DNA from: Laburnicola sp. R22_1
Taxonomy: Eukaryota > Ascomycota > Dothideomycetes > Pleosporales > Didymosphaeriaceae
Direction: 5' to 3'
Assembly: GCA_014281115.1 (NCBI GenBank)
Contig: JACONQ010000013.1
Span: 248,001-312,000, forward strand
DNA: 64,000 bases
The notes under the pieces were generated by a model that saw nothing but the letters and a program-made list of their open reading frames with translations, made no database searches and was not told the origin of the DNA. This document shows, in pieces, positions 22,300 through 34,289 of this stretch. How positions within the stretch are numbered: position 1 is the stretch's first letter; every line of letters begins with the position of its first letter. The position numbers and the translations under genes were made by a program.

Positions 22300-23438
22300 G
22301 AGGGGATATCGACGGATAAGCCTCTTTCTTCTTGAAGAATGAGATGTTAAGAGTAGGGCTTAGTACCTAGCAAGCTCCCCAGAACCGCATGGCTAAGGCA
22401 CATCACCTTCTCCATAGAACAACCGACACGCGAATATCCTCTCAAATACAACTCGCAAAGCCGAAATTCCAGGTTAGGTAAAATAAAAATGCTTGAAAGT
22501 CCAAAGCATGCATGATAGATAGATAGCCAGAACGCCTTACCTTACAGATAAGATACCCCTCGCGTACCCTGCTTGATAAACAATCCAAGTCCCTCATCCC
22601 TCACACACCAAACACGGCGCCTCTCAATACCATCATACATCGCCTTGCTACATCACACCCTACCATCATCCACCAACCCACGACCCACCCTATCCGCAAA
22701 CCCTTCCTCCTCATCTCCCAACATCTATCTCCCCATGTCTAATCTCACACCACATCACACCACCACCCCATTCTCTCCCTAATCTCACCAAGCACCCCAA
22801 CCAACCGACTCTCTCCTCACATCTTCACCAACCATCCGAGAAGCATCTCCCATCCCCGCATACTCCATGCAGCACTCATGCCCCAGCTCCCACACGACAC
22901 GCACCCACATCCATCCGCACACAACAAATAAATAAATCTCAATTTCTCATTTCATTACAGCAAAAGGTATACTTAACAAGAATTTTCCGATGCACTAGCC
23001 ACCTCACCCTGTAAAGAACCCCATATTATACCATACAAAAAAAAGCTCAAAGTGAAAGTGAAAGTGGAACCACGCACTGTTCTGTATTACCCGCAGGTGT
23101 GTACCTATGTATAAGCTCCCGCTCCCGCCAGCCTGATCTCCTCGCACAAAATGCGGGACCGCGTCCCACCGCGCCCGCCACCTCTCCCCTACCTGTCGCC
23201 AAAGCGACACAGCATGCCGAGGTTACATCCACCAAACATAGAAACAGTAACGGCTAGTTATGACAGCCGGAGCCCGCGCACGCATGTATGCAGGCACAAA
23301 GACAGACGCAAAAGGTTGAAACAAAATGATTTGAATCAAATGCTGAAAATCGCCGAATCAACGCCACCGTGGATATATATAGGAAAAGCGACTGCGGGAA
23401 AGTGGGGCACATGGCAAAAGTAGAGAGTGACAATAGCA
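22300..23438. other. Intergenic, C/A-rich, no gene recognised
   Basis: About 1.1 kb including the 3' flank of the Ser/Pro-rich membrane protein. The stretch 22590-22920 is rich in CCA/CAC on the plus strand. Nothing else is seen. Confidence 0.5.
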
Positions 23439-24872
23439 CTAGAAGTTCTGCGCAATACCGCTGTTCCCTTGTTGTGGGAATACTGATGGGTTCTCGATCC
23501 TCGTGTTTCGCCGTGCAGACACGTCTCTAATGATGGGCTGCTGGCCTGCGCCATACGAAGGGTCGTACGGACCGTTTTGGTAGTACCCGTTGCTGTCGTA
23601 GTATTCTTGTTGGTTGTTCATGGGGATGGGATAGTCGCCTGAGTTGTCTGAACGATCGGCAGCTGAATAAGAAGAAGAGGCATTGGATGGGCCACGGTTG
23701 ACACCGGGTTGGTTCATGTTGGTGACGGGAGCGGCGCCGAGAGCGCCAATGCCGTCCGAGTCCAGCGTCTCGCGTCGGCCGTTCACGAGAGGGTCACCGG
23801 AGTGGGCGTCAGAGTAAGCATTCGTAGGCGATACTGGGTTGGCATAGGCGTCGGGGTTACTGTTGCTGTCCGAGTACGTCATACCGCTCGTCAGCGTCGT
23901 CGAGGCTTTGCGATTCGAGCTGGTAGCGGTGTTGCCCCAGCCTCTGTATCCGCTCTGGTCCTCGGCCATTTCGGAGGTCATGCCAACCGCAGGCAGCGTG
24001 GGGTCCTCATTGGGGTTGAAGCCGTATTCCTCCACTTCTTTCCTACGCGCCTCCTCGGCATTCTTCCTCTGCTTGCGCTTCCGCCATAAGAAGATACCGG
24101 CGAGTAGCAACAGTGCGACGACAACAACGGGCACAACAACGGCTACAGCCGTCTTGCCGCCGGCACTCAGCCCACCCGACCCTGCCTTTCCTTGGCCTGG
24201 CTTCGCGAGCGACGGGTCCGAAACGGCTGTCGACGAGCTCGTTGGTTCAGCTGCGACATCCGTTGCGCCGGGTGTATCGGCGTCCCTTGTTATCGTCTGT
24301 ACGACAGTCGATGGGCCCGGGGTTTCGCCAGGTATCGTGGCGCTGGGTGTGACGATGGAAGTCAAGACCAAAGTCGTGGTAGGTGTTGCCGACGGAGCAA
24401 CGACAGTCGATGTCTCAGGGGGTGGTGGTGGAGCGGTAGATTGGTCCGACGGCGGCGGTCGTTGGGACGAGGTTGGTGGAGGAGTCGAAGAGGGCGCTGG
24501 TGGCGGTGAAGACTCTTCCGACGTCGGCGGCGGTGGCGGCGGGTCTGAGGAGGCCGATGGGGAGGACGGCAGCGACACTGGTGAAGACGGCGGCTCGGGC
24601 GTCGGAGCTGAAGAAGGCTCAGTTACGGTTTCGGGCTCAGGCTGCGACGACGGCGACGACGGTGACGGGGCCGCCGGGCTCGCAGTGGGCTCATCTGAGG
24701 GGAGAGCTGCAGATGATTCGGTTGGAACAGGACTCGACAATGAAGGAGAAGGCTCTGACGGGGACGACGCGGGAGACACGGGTGATGGAGGAGGAGGAGG
24801 AGGAGGAGAAGGAGACGGGGGAGCCGAAGAGACAAGAGACGACGTACCGGCAGTGCCGTTGGTCGTCGCCAT
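23439..24872 (-). CDS. Ser/Pro-rich single-pass membrane protein, Mid2/Wsc sensor-like
   Basis: A single-exon frame of 477 aa from ATG 24872. The first 230 residues are almost only Ser, Pro, Thr, Ala and Glu with several Pro runs, as in O-mannosylated cell-surface stalks. One transmembrane helix follows (AVAVVVPVVVVALLLLAGIF), then a basic stop-transfer stretch (LWRKRKQRKN) and a cytoplasmic tail with EEYGFNPNEDPTLPAVG, Gly/Asn/Tyr-rich near the C-terminus. This architecture is that of fungal cell-wall stress sensors or adhesins of the Mid2 type. No Cys-rich WSC domain and no typical N-terminal signal peptide is visible, so the helix may act as signal anchor or the true start may lie in an upstream exon. 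Function is inferred from architecture only. Confidence 0.75.
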   Translation of the reverse strand: MATTNGTAGTSSLVSSAPPSPSPPPPPPPSPVSPASSPSEPSPSLSSPVPTESSAALPSDEPTASPAAPSPSSPSSQPEPETVTEPSSAPTPEPPSSPVSLPSSPSASSDPPPPPPTSEESSPPPAPSSTPPPTSSQRPPPSDQSTAPPPPPETSTVVAPSATPTTTLVLTSIVTPSATIPGETPGPSTVVQTITRDADTPGATDVAAEPTSSSTAVSDPSLAKPGQGKAGSGGLSAGGKTAVAVVVPVVVVALLLLAGIFLWRKRKQRKNAEEARRKEVEEYGFNPNEDPTLPAVGMTSEMAEDQSGYRGWGNTATSSNRKASTTLTSGMTYSDSNSNPDAYANPVSPTNAYSDAHSGDPLVNGRRETLDSDGIGALGAAPVTNMNQPGVNRGPSNASSSYSAADRSDNSGDYPIPMNNQQEYYDSNGYYQNGPYDPSYGAGQQPIIRDVSARRNTRIENPSVFPQQGNSGIAQNF

Positions 24873-25465
24873 TGCGGGCGACGGTGAGAAGTGAAGGCTG
24901 TGCGATGGCCGGCGATGGGGAGCGTGTGGTGGGCTGGCCGGGGCGACACAGTGAGGGCCGTGGTGTTCGTTGACGTGAGACGCGAGCCTTGTTAGTGACA
25001 GGCGGTATCAGGCAGGAGCGACGGGCGCTGGTTCGGCAGGAAGGCGCGACCCAGTGAGCAGCGCAGCGACCGAGGACAAAGGGTGAAGCGGCGTCTGTTT
25101 GGTGGAGACTGCAGCGTAGCGGCAGTGTTGGCAGGGACTGGAGGAGTGGAGGTGCGCTGTGCAGATGCGAGGAGGCGATGGCTGATAGTCCTGGCGGGCG
25201 TGTGTTGATCTCTCCAAGCCAGCACGCGAGCCTGGGCGCCGGCCAGCACTAGACGGCAAATTAAGGCACGCAGAGGATGCGCGACGGGCGACAATCGAAA
25301 CACGACGGAATGCAGACAGACGACGACGATGCGCAAGGGGAAAAGATGCGTGTGAGCGAGGCAGCGAGGCAGCCAGCGCAGGTATCGACTCCTGCATCTA
25401 TCGACGGGGCGGAGTTGTTGGTGCATGCACGCAAAGCCCTCTGGCCATCCGGGTTTGGACTTTTG
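24873..25465. promoter_or_regulatory. Upstream region of the membrane protein, cut by the Harbinger insertion
   Basis: GC-rich DNA ending abruptly at the transposon border at 25466, 593 bp upstream of the ATG. Long minus-strand frames (for example 24992-25510) overlap each other in two registers, lack any domain and run into the transposon, so they were not called. They may be 5' untranslated sequence. Confidence 0.4.
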
Positions 25466-25879
25466 GGCCCTGTTTGGTTTCGATTCTGTTTTTGACTCTG
25501 TTTTGTACATTTAATCGCTAAGTAAGTAGCTAAGCCGTATAAGAGTTTTTAATAGCAGCTTAGCTAATAGGTATAGATTAAATAGAGTACTATTTAGTAT
25601 GTATCTATTATCTATCTTTGTCTTAGTATTAGCTAAGGGCTATTTTTATTAATTTCTCTTAGTAATTTTATTATAAAAACTATGTTGCAAACTCCTATAT
25701 ACTATAAGGCTTTTTAGCGGCTTATAGTTAAGGCCCTATTATTATTACTAACGCTCTTATTCTTACTATTACTAATATTGTTATTGCTATTATTTATAAA
25801 CTTTTAAGCATTATTACAAGCTATAATATAGTTGCTATTACTTACTCCTAATAGAAATAAGGCTAAAAAGATTATATAA

Positions 25880-26780
25880 AGTACTAGGATGCTTAGGGCT
25901 TTACTAAAGGCCTTTAGTAACTAGGCTAACACTAGTTATTATATAGATAATAAGTTTAAACTCTAGGTATAGATATATGCCTATAATAAGGTAGCTAAGA
26001 TTACTGCTAAGCTAGTAACTATAAAGTAAGTTAAGAATAAGTATAATAGCTATAAGAAAAAGTATAAGATTTAGTTAGAGCTTTTCTATTAATTAGACTT
26101 TTTATATAAAGATAGAAAGGTTATTACTAACATCTCTATACTTAACGCGTACTTTAACGCCTATAAAGAGGCTAGAAAGTATTAAAAAAGGCCTTTAGAT
26201 TTCTCTAAGTTATATAAAAAGTTATTTAAAGACTACTTTACTACTAGTAAGAATGCTACTATAATTAATAACTTTATAGAGTTAATAGAGTTAATTAAGA
26301 AGAATATTTTTAAGACTTTAAGTAGTAAAACCCTAGGTAGGTAGTGTTATAAACATATAGAAACTAGGTTATTAATTAGGACCTAGGAGAAGCGCCTAAA
26401 AATAAAATAACTTTAGAGGACTATATAGGCTAAAGAATTAACTATTTAACTTTAGTAATCTTAGAGCTTATTATAGCTAGTTCTAGAATTTATTAGTAAG
26501 ACACTATTATATAGTTTTTAAAGGCTTATAAGTTACTAGATAAGTATTTTAGGTATTTTATTTTATGGAGTTTTAAGGATAAGTTTAACACTAAAGTTTT
26601 TTTTAATATTAAGTTACGTAGCGCGTAGAAGGCCTAGGTAAAGCACTACTATAATAATATACTTAACTTGCCTACTTTTACTAACTAGGAGCTTCTTTAG
26701 TAAGAGTTATAAAAGTATATAGAGTTATTAGAATAGAAGGATAATAGAAAGTTAAGTGTTAAAATTAATAAAATAACTTA
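25880..26780 (+). pseudogene. Harbinger ORF1: Myb/SANT-like DNA-binding protein, RIP-mutated
   Basis: Reading TAA/TAG as Gln gives a continuous Myb/SANT-like frame. It includes VKNKYNSYKKKYKIQLELF (the third-helix region, compare KNKWxxLKxxYxxxKxL), LYKDRKVITNISILNAYF (compare VTASDEVWxxYL) and EARKYQKRPLDFSKLYKKLF (compare ARKFRKKPLPxYDEL). Harbinger elements usually encode such a protein next to the nuclease. Both limits are approximate because stops are dense. Confidence 0.6.
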
Positions 26781-26959
26781 ACTTTATGTTAAGACTAATA
26801 ATAGTGGTCTAAGCATACTCCGCGCGATTTTTTACCTTAGTAGCTTTATTATCCTTTAACTTATCTAGAGCACTTTTTATAGTATTTTTATTCTACTAAA
26901 ACTAAGATTTATTTGTAAAATTTATAATTTTAGTAAATTTTATTTCTATATACTATAAT

Positions 26960-27502
26960 TTACTATAAATCTTATAATATAGGCCTAATAACTAACGCTA
27001 GTATACTTTATTAATTTCTTAACACTAAACTTTTACCTATTAACTTGCTTAACTTTTTTCTACCTACTTAATTACTTAACTATATATAATCCTATAAGTA
27101 GTTATATACTACTTTTATATTTTTTTGCTATATAGTCTTGCTACTTCTTTATCTTAGATTCTCTAGCGTTAAAATCCTAGTTAGTTTTAATATTATAATG
27201 TAGGTGCTTTAAGTTTTTATTTTTATACTCTTCTATCTTATTAAGATCTTTATTAACTTTATACACTAAATTAATAAAGTTATAAAGAGTAGCTAGGACG
27301 TATATAAGCTTAACCTAAGTCTTAATATTAAACTTATATAGCCTATTAAAAATCTGCTAGCGTTTTTTAAAAATATTAAAATAACACTTTATAATATTTC
27401 TTAGGCTTAAATAGTAGTAATTAAATAACTTTTATAGTCTAGGCTTATACTAATCTTATAAATCTTTTAGAAATAGTACTATATACTATAATATAGCACT
27501 AT
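26960..27502 (-). pseudogene. Harbinger nuclease, C-terminal half (split by LTR insertion)
   Basis: On the minus strand the frame continues the nuclease exactly from the LTR-element border. It shows LFNYYYLSLRNIIKCYFNIFKKR (compare LFNLRHSSLRNVIERxFGVLKKR, where the catalytic Glu here reads Lys) and VKLIYVLATLYNFI (compare QVxIVxACCALHNFI). The missing N-terminal half lies at 32816-33330. Confidence 0.75.
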
Positions 27503-27791
27503 TATTAAATAGGTACTCTATAGCTAGCTATATAGATATCGAATTCTAATCCTCTATACTAGTAAGTATAGAGGGTGTATAGGGCGATTGTACAAGGAAA
27601 AGGAAATAATATAATAGAATAACTTAGTATTAATTGCTTGTCTCTAGAGAAGGTATAGATAGAAAGGAGAAGATCCTATAGCGCATAGACCGTAGCGCAT
27701 AGGCATTACGTAATTCCTATATAATACTATTATACGGTAATATTAAAACCTTAACACCCTTAGATACTCTTACCTATATAGTGTATAGACA
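27503..27791 (-). repeat. LTR (3' LTR relative to coding strand), 289 bp
   Basis: Pairs with 32526-32814. It shows more TpA than the partner (for example TATAGCGCATAGACCGTAG against ACGGCACATAGGTCGCGG), so RIP acted unevenly on the two LTRs. Confidence 0.92.
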
Positions 27792-28439
27792 CTAGTAACT
27801 TTTTATTTTAAGATTGCTATTAGTGGTTCTCCCTTCCTCTGCACAAACTATCTACTTACTAATATTTACCCTGTCTATTTATTATTCTCCTATTCGTACG
27901 CCTTTTACTTTGGCTAGTTTACTCTAGTTAATAGGAAGATTCTATTAAGTAACTATTTGTTATACTTTGCTACCATTTGTTAGAGGCGTAATTAGGCTTA
28001 TTAGTAGTAAAGTAGCGGTCTGGCTAATAGCGGTTAAGGGTAAGATTGCGTAGTTAACAATAAGATTATGGCAATAATGTGTTTTTTGTATAGAGTTCTT
28101 TTGCTTAGTTTATTCCTTATATAATAGGTAGACCTAGTTATCTTATCTATTTAGGTAGTAATGTTAGGTAATCGTGCAATATTAGATAAGAGGAAGACAA
28201 ACGCTAATAAGGGGTAGAAATTAAGGCTCTGAATAGAAGAGAGAGGTATATAAGGTGGGCTTTCCTTTCTTTATTCTTCTTTTTCTTATTCTCTACTTTA
28301 AATATCTCTCTGTATGTGTCCCTTCTCTCTAGTTCTTTTCTCTTTTTGTTAAGCTAATTCCCTATTTTGTATAGTGCTAAATTGTGTCTCTTATTATATA
28401 ATGTCTTGTCTCTGTATAATGCTAACTTAGTGTAGATAA

Positions 28440-31400
28440 TAGCGCTTATACCGGCGGGTCTTAACTAGCTAGGTCTCCCTGGCTTTAATACTACTATGGT
28501 GGCTCTTTTAGGTAGAAGAATACGTATTACCCTCCTAACTAGTTCCTAAGTAAACTGTACGTTTATCTAGGGCATTTCTATTAATATAAGTTTCTCTATT
28601 CTTTGCTTTTATATAAATGCTAACTGTGAGAAATAGACTAAAAAGTTGCGTGTCGCACATCTGCCTTTATGTAATAGTGGGAGAGTGTAATTTTCTATGC
28701 GATAGTATGGCTTAACTTGCGTATAGCGAAACTTCACTAGACTATTTCCTAGATTAAGAATTACATCTCTATCCTTAATGCCCTTAATCTTATATAGGCC
28801 TGTCTATCTACCTTTCTCTCTCTAGACTATAATCTTAGATTTAAGTGAAAGCTTAAGAGCTTTGTGTGCTGCTAATAGACTATTATAGGTATTTAGTGCA
28901 CAATTAATATTAGTCTTGTCCCTTTCCTTTTGCAATATCTTTATTGCCTTTTATATAGCATTTATACGTGCAATAATATTAGGTAATAGGGGAAAATCTA
29001 TGCTAATCCTAGGATATGCGCCAAAGACTAGCAGTGTAGGTATAAGGCTATCTAGGCCTGCAGTATTATTAATAGCTTTAATAGCTATCTAGAGGATGTC
29101 CTCCTTATCTATATAATTTCCTAGTTTAGTCTTAAGAATATTAAAGGCTCTATAGAGGAGTGTGTGTAAACGCTTAACCTTCCCTATTACCTAATATGCT
29201 TCTATAGGCATTTGCCTACAGGTTACGCTAATAATCTTTGCGTAGTTTCTAAACTTATCTAATGCAAAGTTTGTACCTAGGTTATATATAATATAGTTAG
29301 GTAGACTTTAGTAGACATTAATCTAGTATTTTTAGAGGGCTTTCCACGCATCTTATGCAGATATTAATTTTAAGAAGATTGTAGCTTAAAATAATATGTC
29401 TGCATTTATAATATATAGTACGTCTCTAGTTCTAATACGTATAATATTAATAATAATCTTATAGTTAAAGTGGGTATTATCCTTAATAGTAAACTTAAAG
29501 TAATGCGGGGCTTATCTGTGTAATTAATAGTAGTGGCAAAACTTCTAAATATTGTTTAGTACAGTGGCATCTACTTTATGGCTAGCGTTAGTAAGCATCT
29601 TCTAAATTCTTTCTATATAGGAATGTCCGAATTGTCGATAAAGGTAACAGAGTTCTTATTTAGTAAAAAAGGATACAGTTTCTTTCTTACTAATATTAAA
29701 GAAAGGGTGTTTCCATTTACGTACAATATATATAGTTGTGCTGTCCTTTTATATAATAATATCTAGAATATTGTTAAAGTAGGCACTTAGCTTGTTAGCA
29801 TTTGTTAGTAACAACAAAAATAGTATTAGAGTATCTAGAATATAGTAGATAATCGTTCCTATTAGATTTATAATTCGGACAGTTCCTAGAGATTCTTATA
29901 GGTTCTAACCTCCAAAGCTAATATTAGTGTTGCTAGGTATCTAATTAATCTTTATATAGGGGTTCTCTTATACGTATATCTCTAGCTATGCTTTACTAAT
30001 AGTGGAAATTCTTGCTATACCTATATTCCACAGTTTACCTTAGTATATTATATAGTATTAATCTTTAAGAATAAACTATTCCGTACACTCCTTTGGCTCT
30101 ATCTTATAGATGTGTTCGCTAGTTATATAGTAAAGATAGGTAGTAATAGTTAGGTAGAACACTTAATTATTGCTATCCTTATTATTTTTACTCTACTTCT
30201 CTTCTTTATACAAAGTAGGTTCCTTATTATTATACTCTTCTATATTCTAAATATAGGACTAAATAGTTTTATACAAAGGCGTTTTATTATTATACTCTTT
30301 ATAAAAGGTAATATACTGCCTTATCGCACAGGTACGCTTATTACACAGATGGTTAGAAGACTAACAACCTTCCTTATAGCATATAAAACACTTCTTTAGT
30401 CTTATATAAATATCGTTTAATTAGAATCTAAATCGCGATAATAATAGTACAAATTGTCCGCGAAATTCTTATCTATAAGGGACTAGTAGTCTGCCTCTTT
30501 ATATAGGAAAGTTATATTTATAATTAGTATAGTATATATTAGTCTCTTATAAGTGCTAATTAGATTAGCGATTAATTACAACATAGATTAACGTATAGAG
30601 ATTAGCAAATAGAGCTTTACAGGTAGACTTAGAGGTAAATATAGCCTACTCTAGCTCTAGGTATCTATAGCATGCTTATATAACAGTAGTATAGAGAGGA
30701 ATTTCTCTAGTAAAGTCCGCACCTAATACTCTCTGTGCAAGGGTAAGCCTATTAATTATTACCTCTAGGACTTTGTGCAGACTCTTATTAGTGTTCTTAC
30801 GCTAGCATTATATAAAAGTTATTATAGTCTAGTCTATCTAATACTAGTTATGATTAATAGTAGTATTAAAGTAACTATTAAGTGCTTTGTACAAGCGCTT
30901 TCACAATTGTTTAGGATAGATAGTATAGAGGTAATACTATGCCGCACAGCTAGTAAGGATATCTAGAAAGATATCTAGGTATTAATCCTTAGTAATATCT
31001 AGGCGTCTGCATAGATCTATAAAAATTCTAGTCTTATCTGCCAACATATTATACAGAGCTCTAGTATAGTTATTATCCTTATTCTATGTCTTTTAAAATT
31101 AAATTATCTTGTCAGCTAGAATTCTCTAAAAAGGTAGGTTGTACTTAGGTAGAAGCTCGTACGAGTTAGATTATAGCATAGGCTTAGTCTGTATAAATTA
31201 GTATAGTGCCTATAATTCGCGTTTAACTAGTGGTGACTCTATTCTATATAGCGTTTAATAATCGCGAGTAGGTAGACAAAATAGTAGTTAGGTACTATAT
31301 ATAAAGAGTAGTAGTTTATTTAGTTATTTATATAAATAGAATTATCTTTAGTACTTATATAAAGGTTTTCTTAAGATGTCTACAGAAATCTGCAGCTGTA

Positions 31401-31750
31401 TAGGTGCCTATAGTAGTAGCAGCTTACTCTATTTAGGTTTATGCGATAGCCTAACTAGCTTAGGTATCTTTAAGATTAGCCTTAGTGTTTGCGTATAAGA
31501 AGTTAAGCGAGCTGGCAAAGGTAGTATTATATAAGTAGTATCTATATTGCCTTAGGCTACTTTATATAGCTTGCTAGTATTTGTAGCTCTAGTATCTATT
31601 CTTAGCTTAATGCCCTTTTCTCTTAGGACTACTATAAGCTCTCTCTTATACGCATAGCCTAACTCTAAAAAATAGTGTTCTTCCTATCCTTTAAAGTCTT
31701 TCTAAAATAACTCTAAGAAAGTTATTCCTTTTTAGTATAACGCATAATAC
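28440..31750 (-). pseudogene. Gag and integrase region of the LTR element, RIP-mutated
   Basis: On the minus strand, reading stops as Gln, the order is as follows. Gag is at about 31750-30450 (LELGYAYKRELIVV; KRELQALYQFIQTKPMLQSN; FIDLCRRLDITKDQYLDIF). A zinc knuckle follows near 30400 (CFICYKEGCQSSNHLC). A gag-pre-integrase block is near 29700 (LYRQFGHSYIERI, FCHYYQ). The integrase core is at about 29500-28990 (FKFTIKDNTHFNYKIIINI; LGTNFALDKFRNYAKI; AYQVIGKVKRLHTLLYRAF; INNTAGLDSLIPTLLVFGAYPR). The integrase C-terminal region is near 28850-28700 (GLYKIKGIKDRDVIL, VKPYYRIEN). Only about 0.6 kb separates its end from the LTR, and I see no reverse transcriptase or RNase H motif on either side. 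A retroelement of this organisation without reverse transcriptase would be non-autonomous. Confidence 0.75.
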
Positions 31751-32525
31751 TTAGTAATAGTATATGCCGCGTACAATTGTATTTCTAACTAATAAGAATT
31801 GTTTACTATGTTAATCTTATTATTCTAATATATAGGTCTTATTCCCTTACGTAGTGTTTCCTCTAATATTTCTATTTCTTTAACATACTAATTATACAGT
31901 CTAGTATACTTAGGCACATTAGTATTATCTTATAAGACGATGAAAACTTTATATAAGGCGGTGGAGGCTTCTTACAAGATAGTAAAGATAGCTATTACGT
32001 AACTAGTTTGTTTAATTGATTAGTTATATAGAGAGTTGCACTTTTTAAGGTTTATTATTATCTAACTGTGTCTTTATATAGTTATTAGTAGTGTGCTTAG
32101 TGTACTATCTTCTCTTAAATCTTATATAGTAGCAATATCTACTTACTAACTTAATAAAAGAATTAATCTACTATTCCTATAAATAAGGATAGGCTTTATA
32201 TATTTTATACAATCGCTTCCTATATTTTATATTGTAGCGACATTTACTTACTAACTTTACAAAGGTTTAATCTACTATTCTCTTGCATACAAAGAATAGG
32301 GTATAATAAAACAAATTATACAGCTAATAACATCTTATATAATCGCTTCCTTTGTTTTATATAGTAGTAACATCTACTTACTAACTCTATAAAGTTTTTA
32401 GTCTGCTATCCTCTTATATATAAAGGACAGGGTATGCAAAACAAATTATATAGCTAATAATAACTTATGCGATTTATCTTCACTCTTACTAATTTATAGT
32501 TAAGAGTTAGTTAACTACTAATTAG

Positions 32526-32814
32526 TGTTAAATAGGTACTCTATAGCTAGCTATATAGATATTAAATTCTAATCCTCTATACTAGTAAGCGTAGAGGGTG
32601 TATAGGACGATTATACAAGAAAAAGGAAATAACATAATAGAATAACTTAGTATTAATTACTTGTCTCTAGAGAGAGTGCGGATAGAAAGGAGAAGATTCT
32701 ACGGCACATAGGTCGCGGCGCACGAGCATTATATAATTCCTATGTGATGCTATTATGCAGCAATATTAAAACCTTAACACTCTTAGGTGTCCTTGCCTGT
32801 ACGGTATACGGACA
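32526..32814 (-). repeat. LTR (5' LTR relative to coding strand), 289 bp
   Basis: Begins TGTTAAATAGG and ends GTATACGGACA; pairs with 27503-27791. It keeps more CpG and CpA than its partner. Confidence 0.92.
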
Positions 32815-32815
32815 A

Positions 32816-33330
32816 CTATTATATTATTACTATTAATATAGCTAGTATTAGCAATAAAGTACTTGCCTAGAGGAGCTATAAAGCCCTTATTCTAAGCGCT
32901 TTTTAGCACCCTACTATTGTGCGTGCTACACTTCTACCTAGGTAATATATATATAAAGTTTATATTTAAATTAATAATAGTAAGAATATTTTGTGTAAGG
33001 ACTTTATAGTAATTTTAGTAACGCTTTTAGTCTATAGTAAATATATAAATTATAATCTAGATACTATCTAGAGCTCTAATATAGTCCTTAAAAAATAGGT
33101 ATCTTTTTAGATTATCTTTAATTTTCTCTAGCATCTTATATGCGTCCTTTAGGAACTTAATAATCTTCTTATATTGTAGTAATAAGGTATTAAGTACCTT
33201 ATAAACATTGCTATAATTATTAAACTAATTTACCCTTATTACTAGATTACTTATTAACTTATTATTTCTACTTTATACTTAGTATTATGCTATAAGGCCC
33301 TATTATTATAAATATATAAAAAGGTAAGAA
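32816..33330 (-). pseudogene. Harbinger nuclease, N-terminal half (split by LTR insertion)
   Basis: Minus-strand frame with FFKDYIRALDSIQIII (compare FKDYIGALDGTHI, first catalytic Asp kept), QNILTIINLNINFIYIL (compare QNVLGVVNFDLNFTYV), THNSRVLKSAQ (compare AHDSRVLxxA, second Asp changed to Asn), and PLGKYFIANTSYINSN. It joins the block ending at 27502 once the LTR element and one ACTAT are removed. Confidence 0.78.
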
Positions 33331-33869
33331 TCTTCTTCTCTATAGAGATTCTGCTATTACTAATAAGCCTATAGAATTTTATATACTTAATAAGTATATA
33401 CTACGCTGCTAGCTAAAGTTATATCTTCTTAAAAAGCTAAGTTAGGTTATCTAGGTAGTTGTCTAGCTACTACAGTAGGGTGACACAAAAAAAGCGCCTA
33501 GTAAAAAGATACATTTTTAAAAGTTATATAACTAGGTGAGTTTTAATACTATGTAAATAAAAAGTATACCGTTTTAAGGAGAAGGTTTAGAAAATTTAGT
33601 ATAGAAGGTTAGTAAGAGCTTAGTAATCAGCGCTAACTAGAGGTATCTTAGTAAAGTTAAGGAAATTTTTTCTTAAAACTTTGACCCTGTATAACTTTTT
33701 TTTCTACGTAGATAAAATTCTATAACTTATATATATTGTAGTTTAGTCTATATGGACTATATAACTTAATTTTTATTATAGGTTTATTTATAGAAATAAT
33801 AATTATAAGGAAAAAGATAAAAGTTAATTAAAATTAAACAATTAGATAGAACTAGTAAATAATATATAA

Positions 33870-34243
33870 CTAGTACTTAGTATACAATCCTTTAGCCTCT
33901 ATAACGTTATTATAGCGCTTAGGCAAAGATAGTATGCAATGATCTATAGCCTCCTGTGGAATTAAATCCCACTTCTCTTGTATAGCTCCTTTAAAGGCTT
34001 CTACACTAGATTTACTAGTGCCAAAGCCTAAAGAAGCCCTATTTCTTTTTCTTAGCCTATCTTTTAATAGACTCCAAACGTTTTCTATAGGATTTAAGTC
34101 TGGTGAATAGGGTGGATGCCCAAAAACAAAGACTTTATTCCTAGAAAACCACCTTTTCACCTGTGGAGTTCCGTGGATCTTCGAATTATCCTGTTGAAAT
34201 TTCCAGCCTAGTTATAATTAGTATAAAGAATAATATTATAAAA

Positions 34244-34289
<46 letters not shown>

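Larger units (their letters stand above)
27503..32814 (-). mobile_element. LTR retrotransposon, 5,312 bp, no reverse transcriptase recognised
   Basis: Two 289-bp LTRs in direct orientation lie at 27503-27791 and 32526-32814. The right copy begins TGTTAAATAGG and ends GGACA; the left begins TATTAAATAGG, a TG to TA change. The target duplication ACTAT is perfect (27498-27502 and 32815-32819). Coding is on the minus strand, so 32526-32814 is the functional 5' LTR. The element landed inside the Harbinger nuclease gene. Confidence 0.93.

Noticed and set aside
23863..24894. 343-codon Gly/Val-rich plus-strand frame
   Set aside because: Antisense of the Ser/Pro-rich membrane protein; the codon composition is the complement of Ser and Pro codons.
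24992..25510. Minus-strand frames of 129-172 codons upstream of the membrane protein
   Set aside because: Two overlapping registers, no domain, and one extends past the Harbinger border.
29578..30966. Plus-strand frames of 62-63 codons in the LTR element
   Set aside because: Chance frames in AT-rich DNA opposite the integrase and gag regions.
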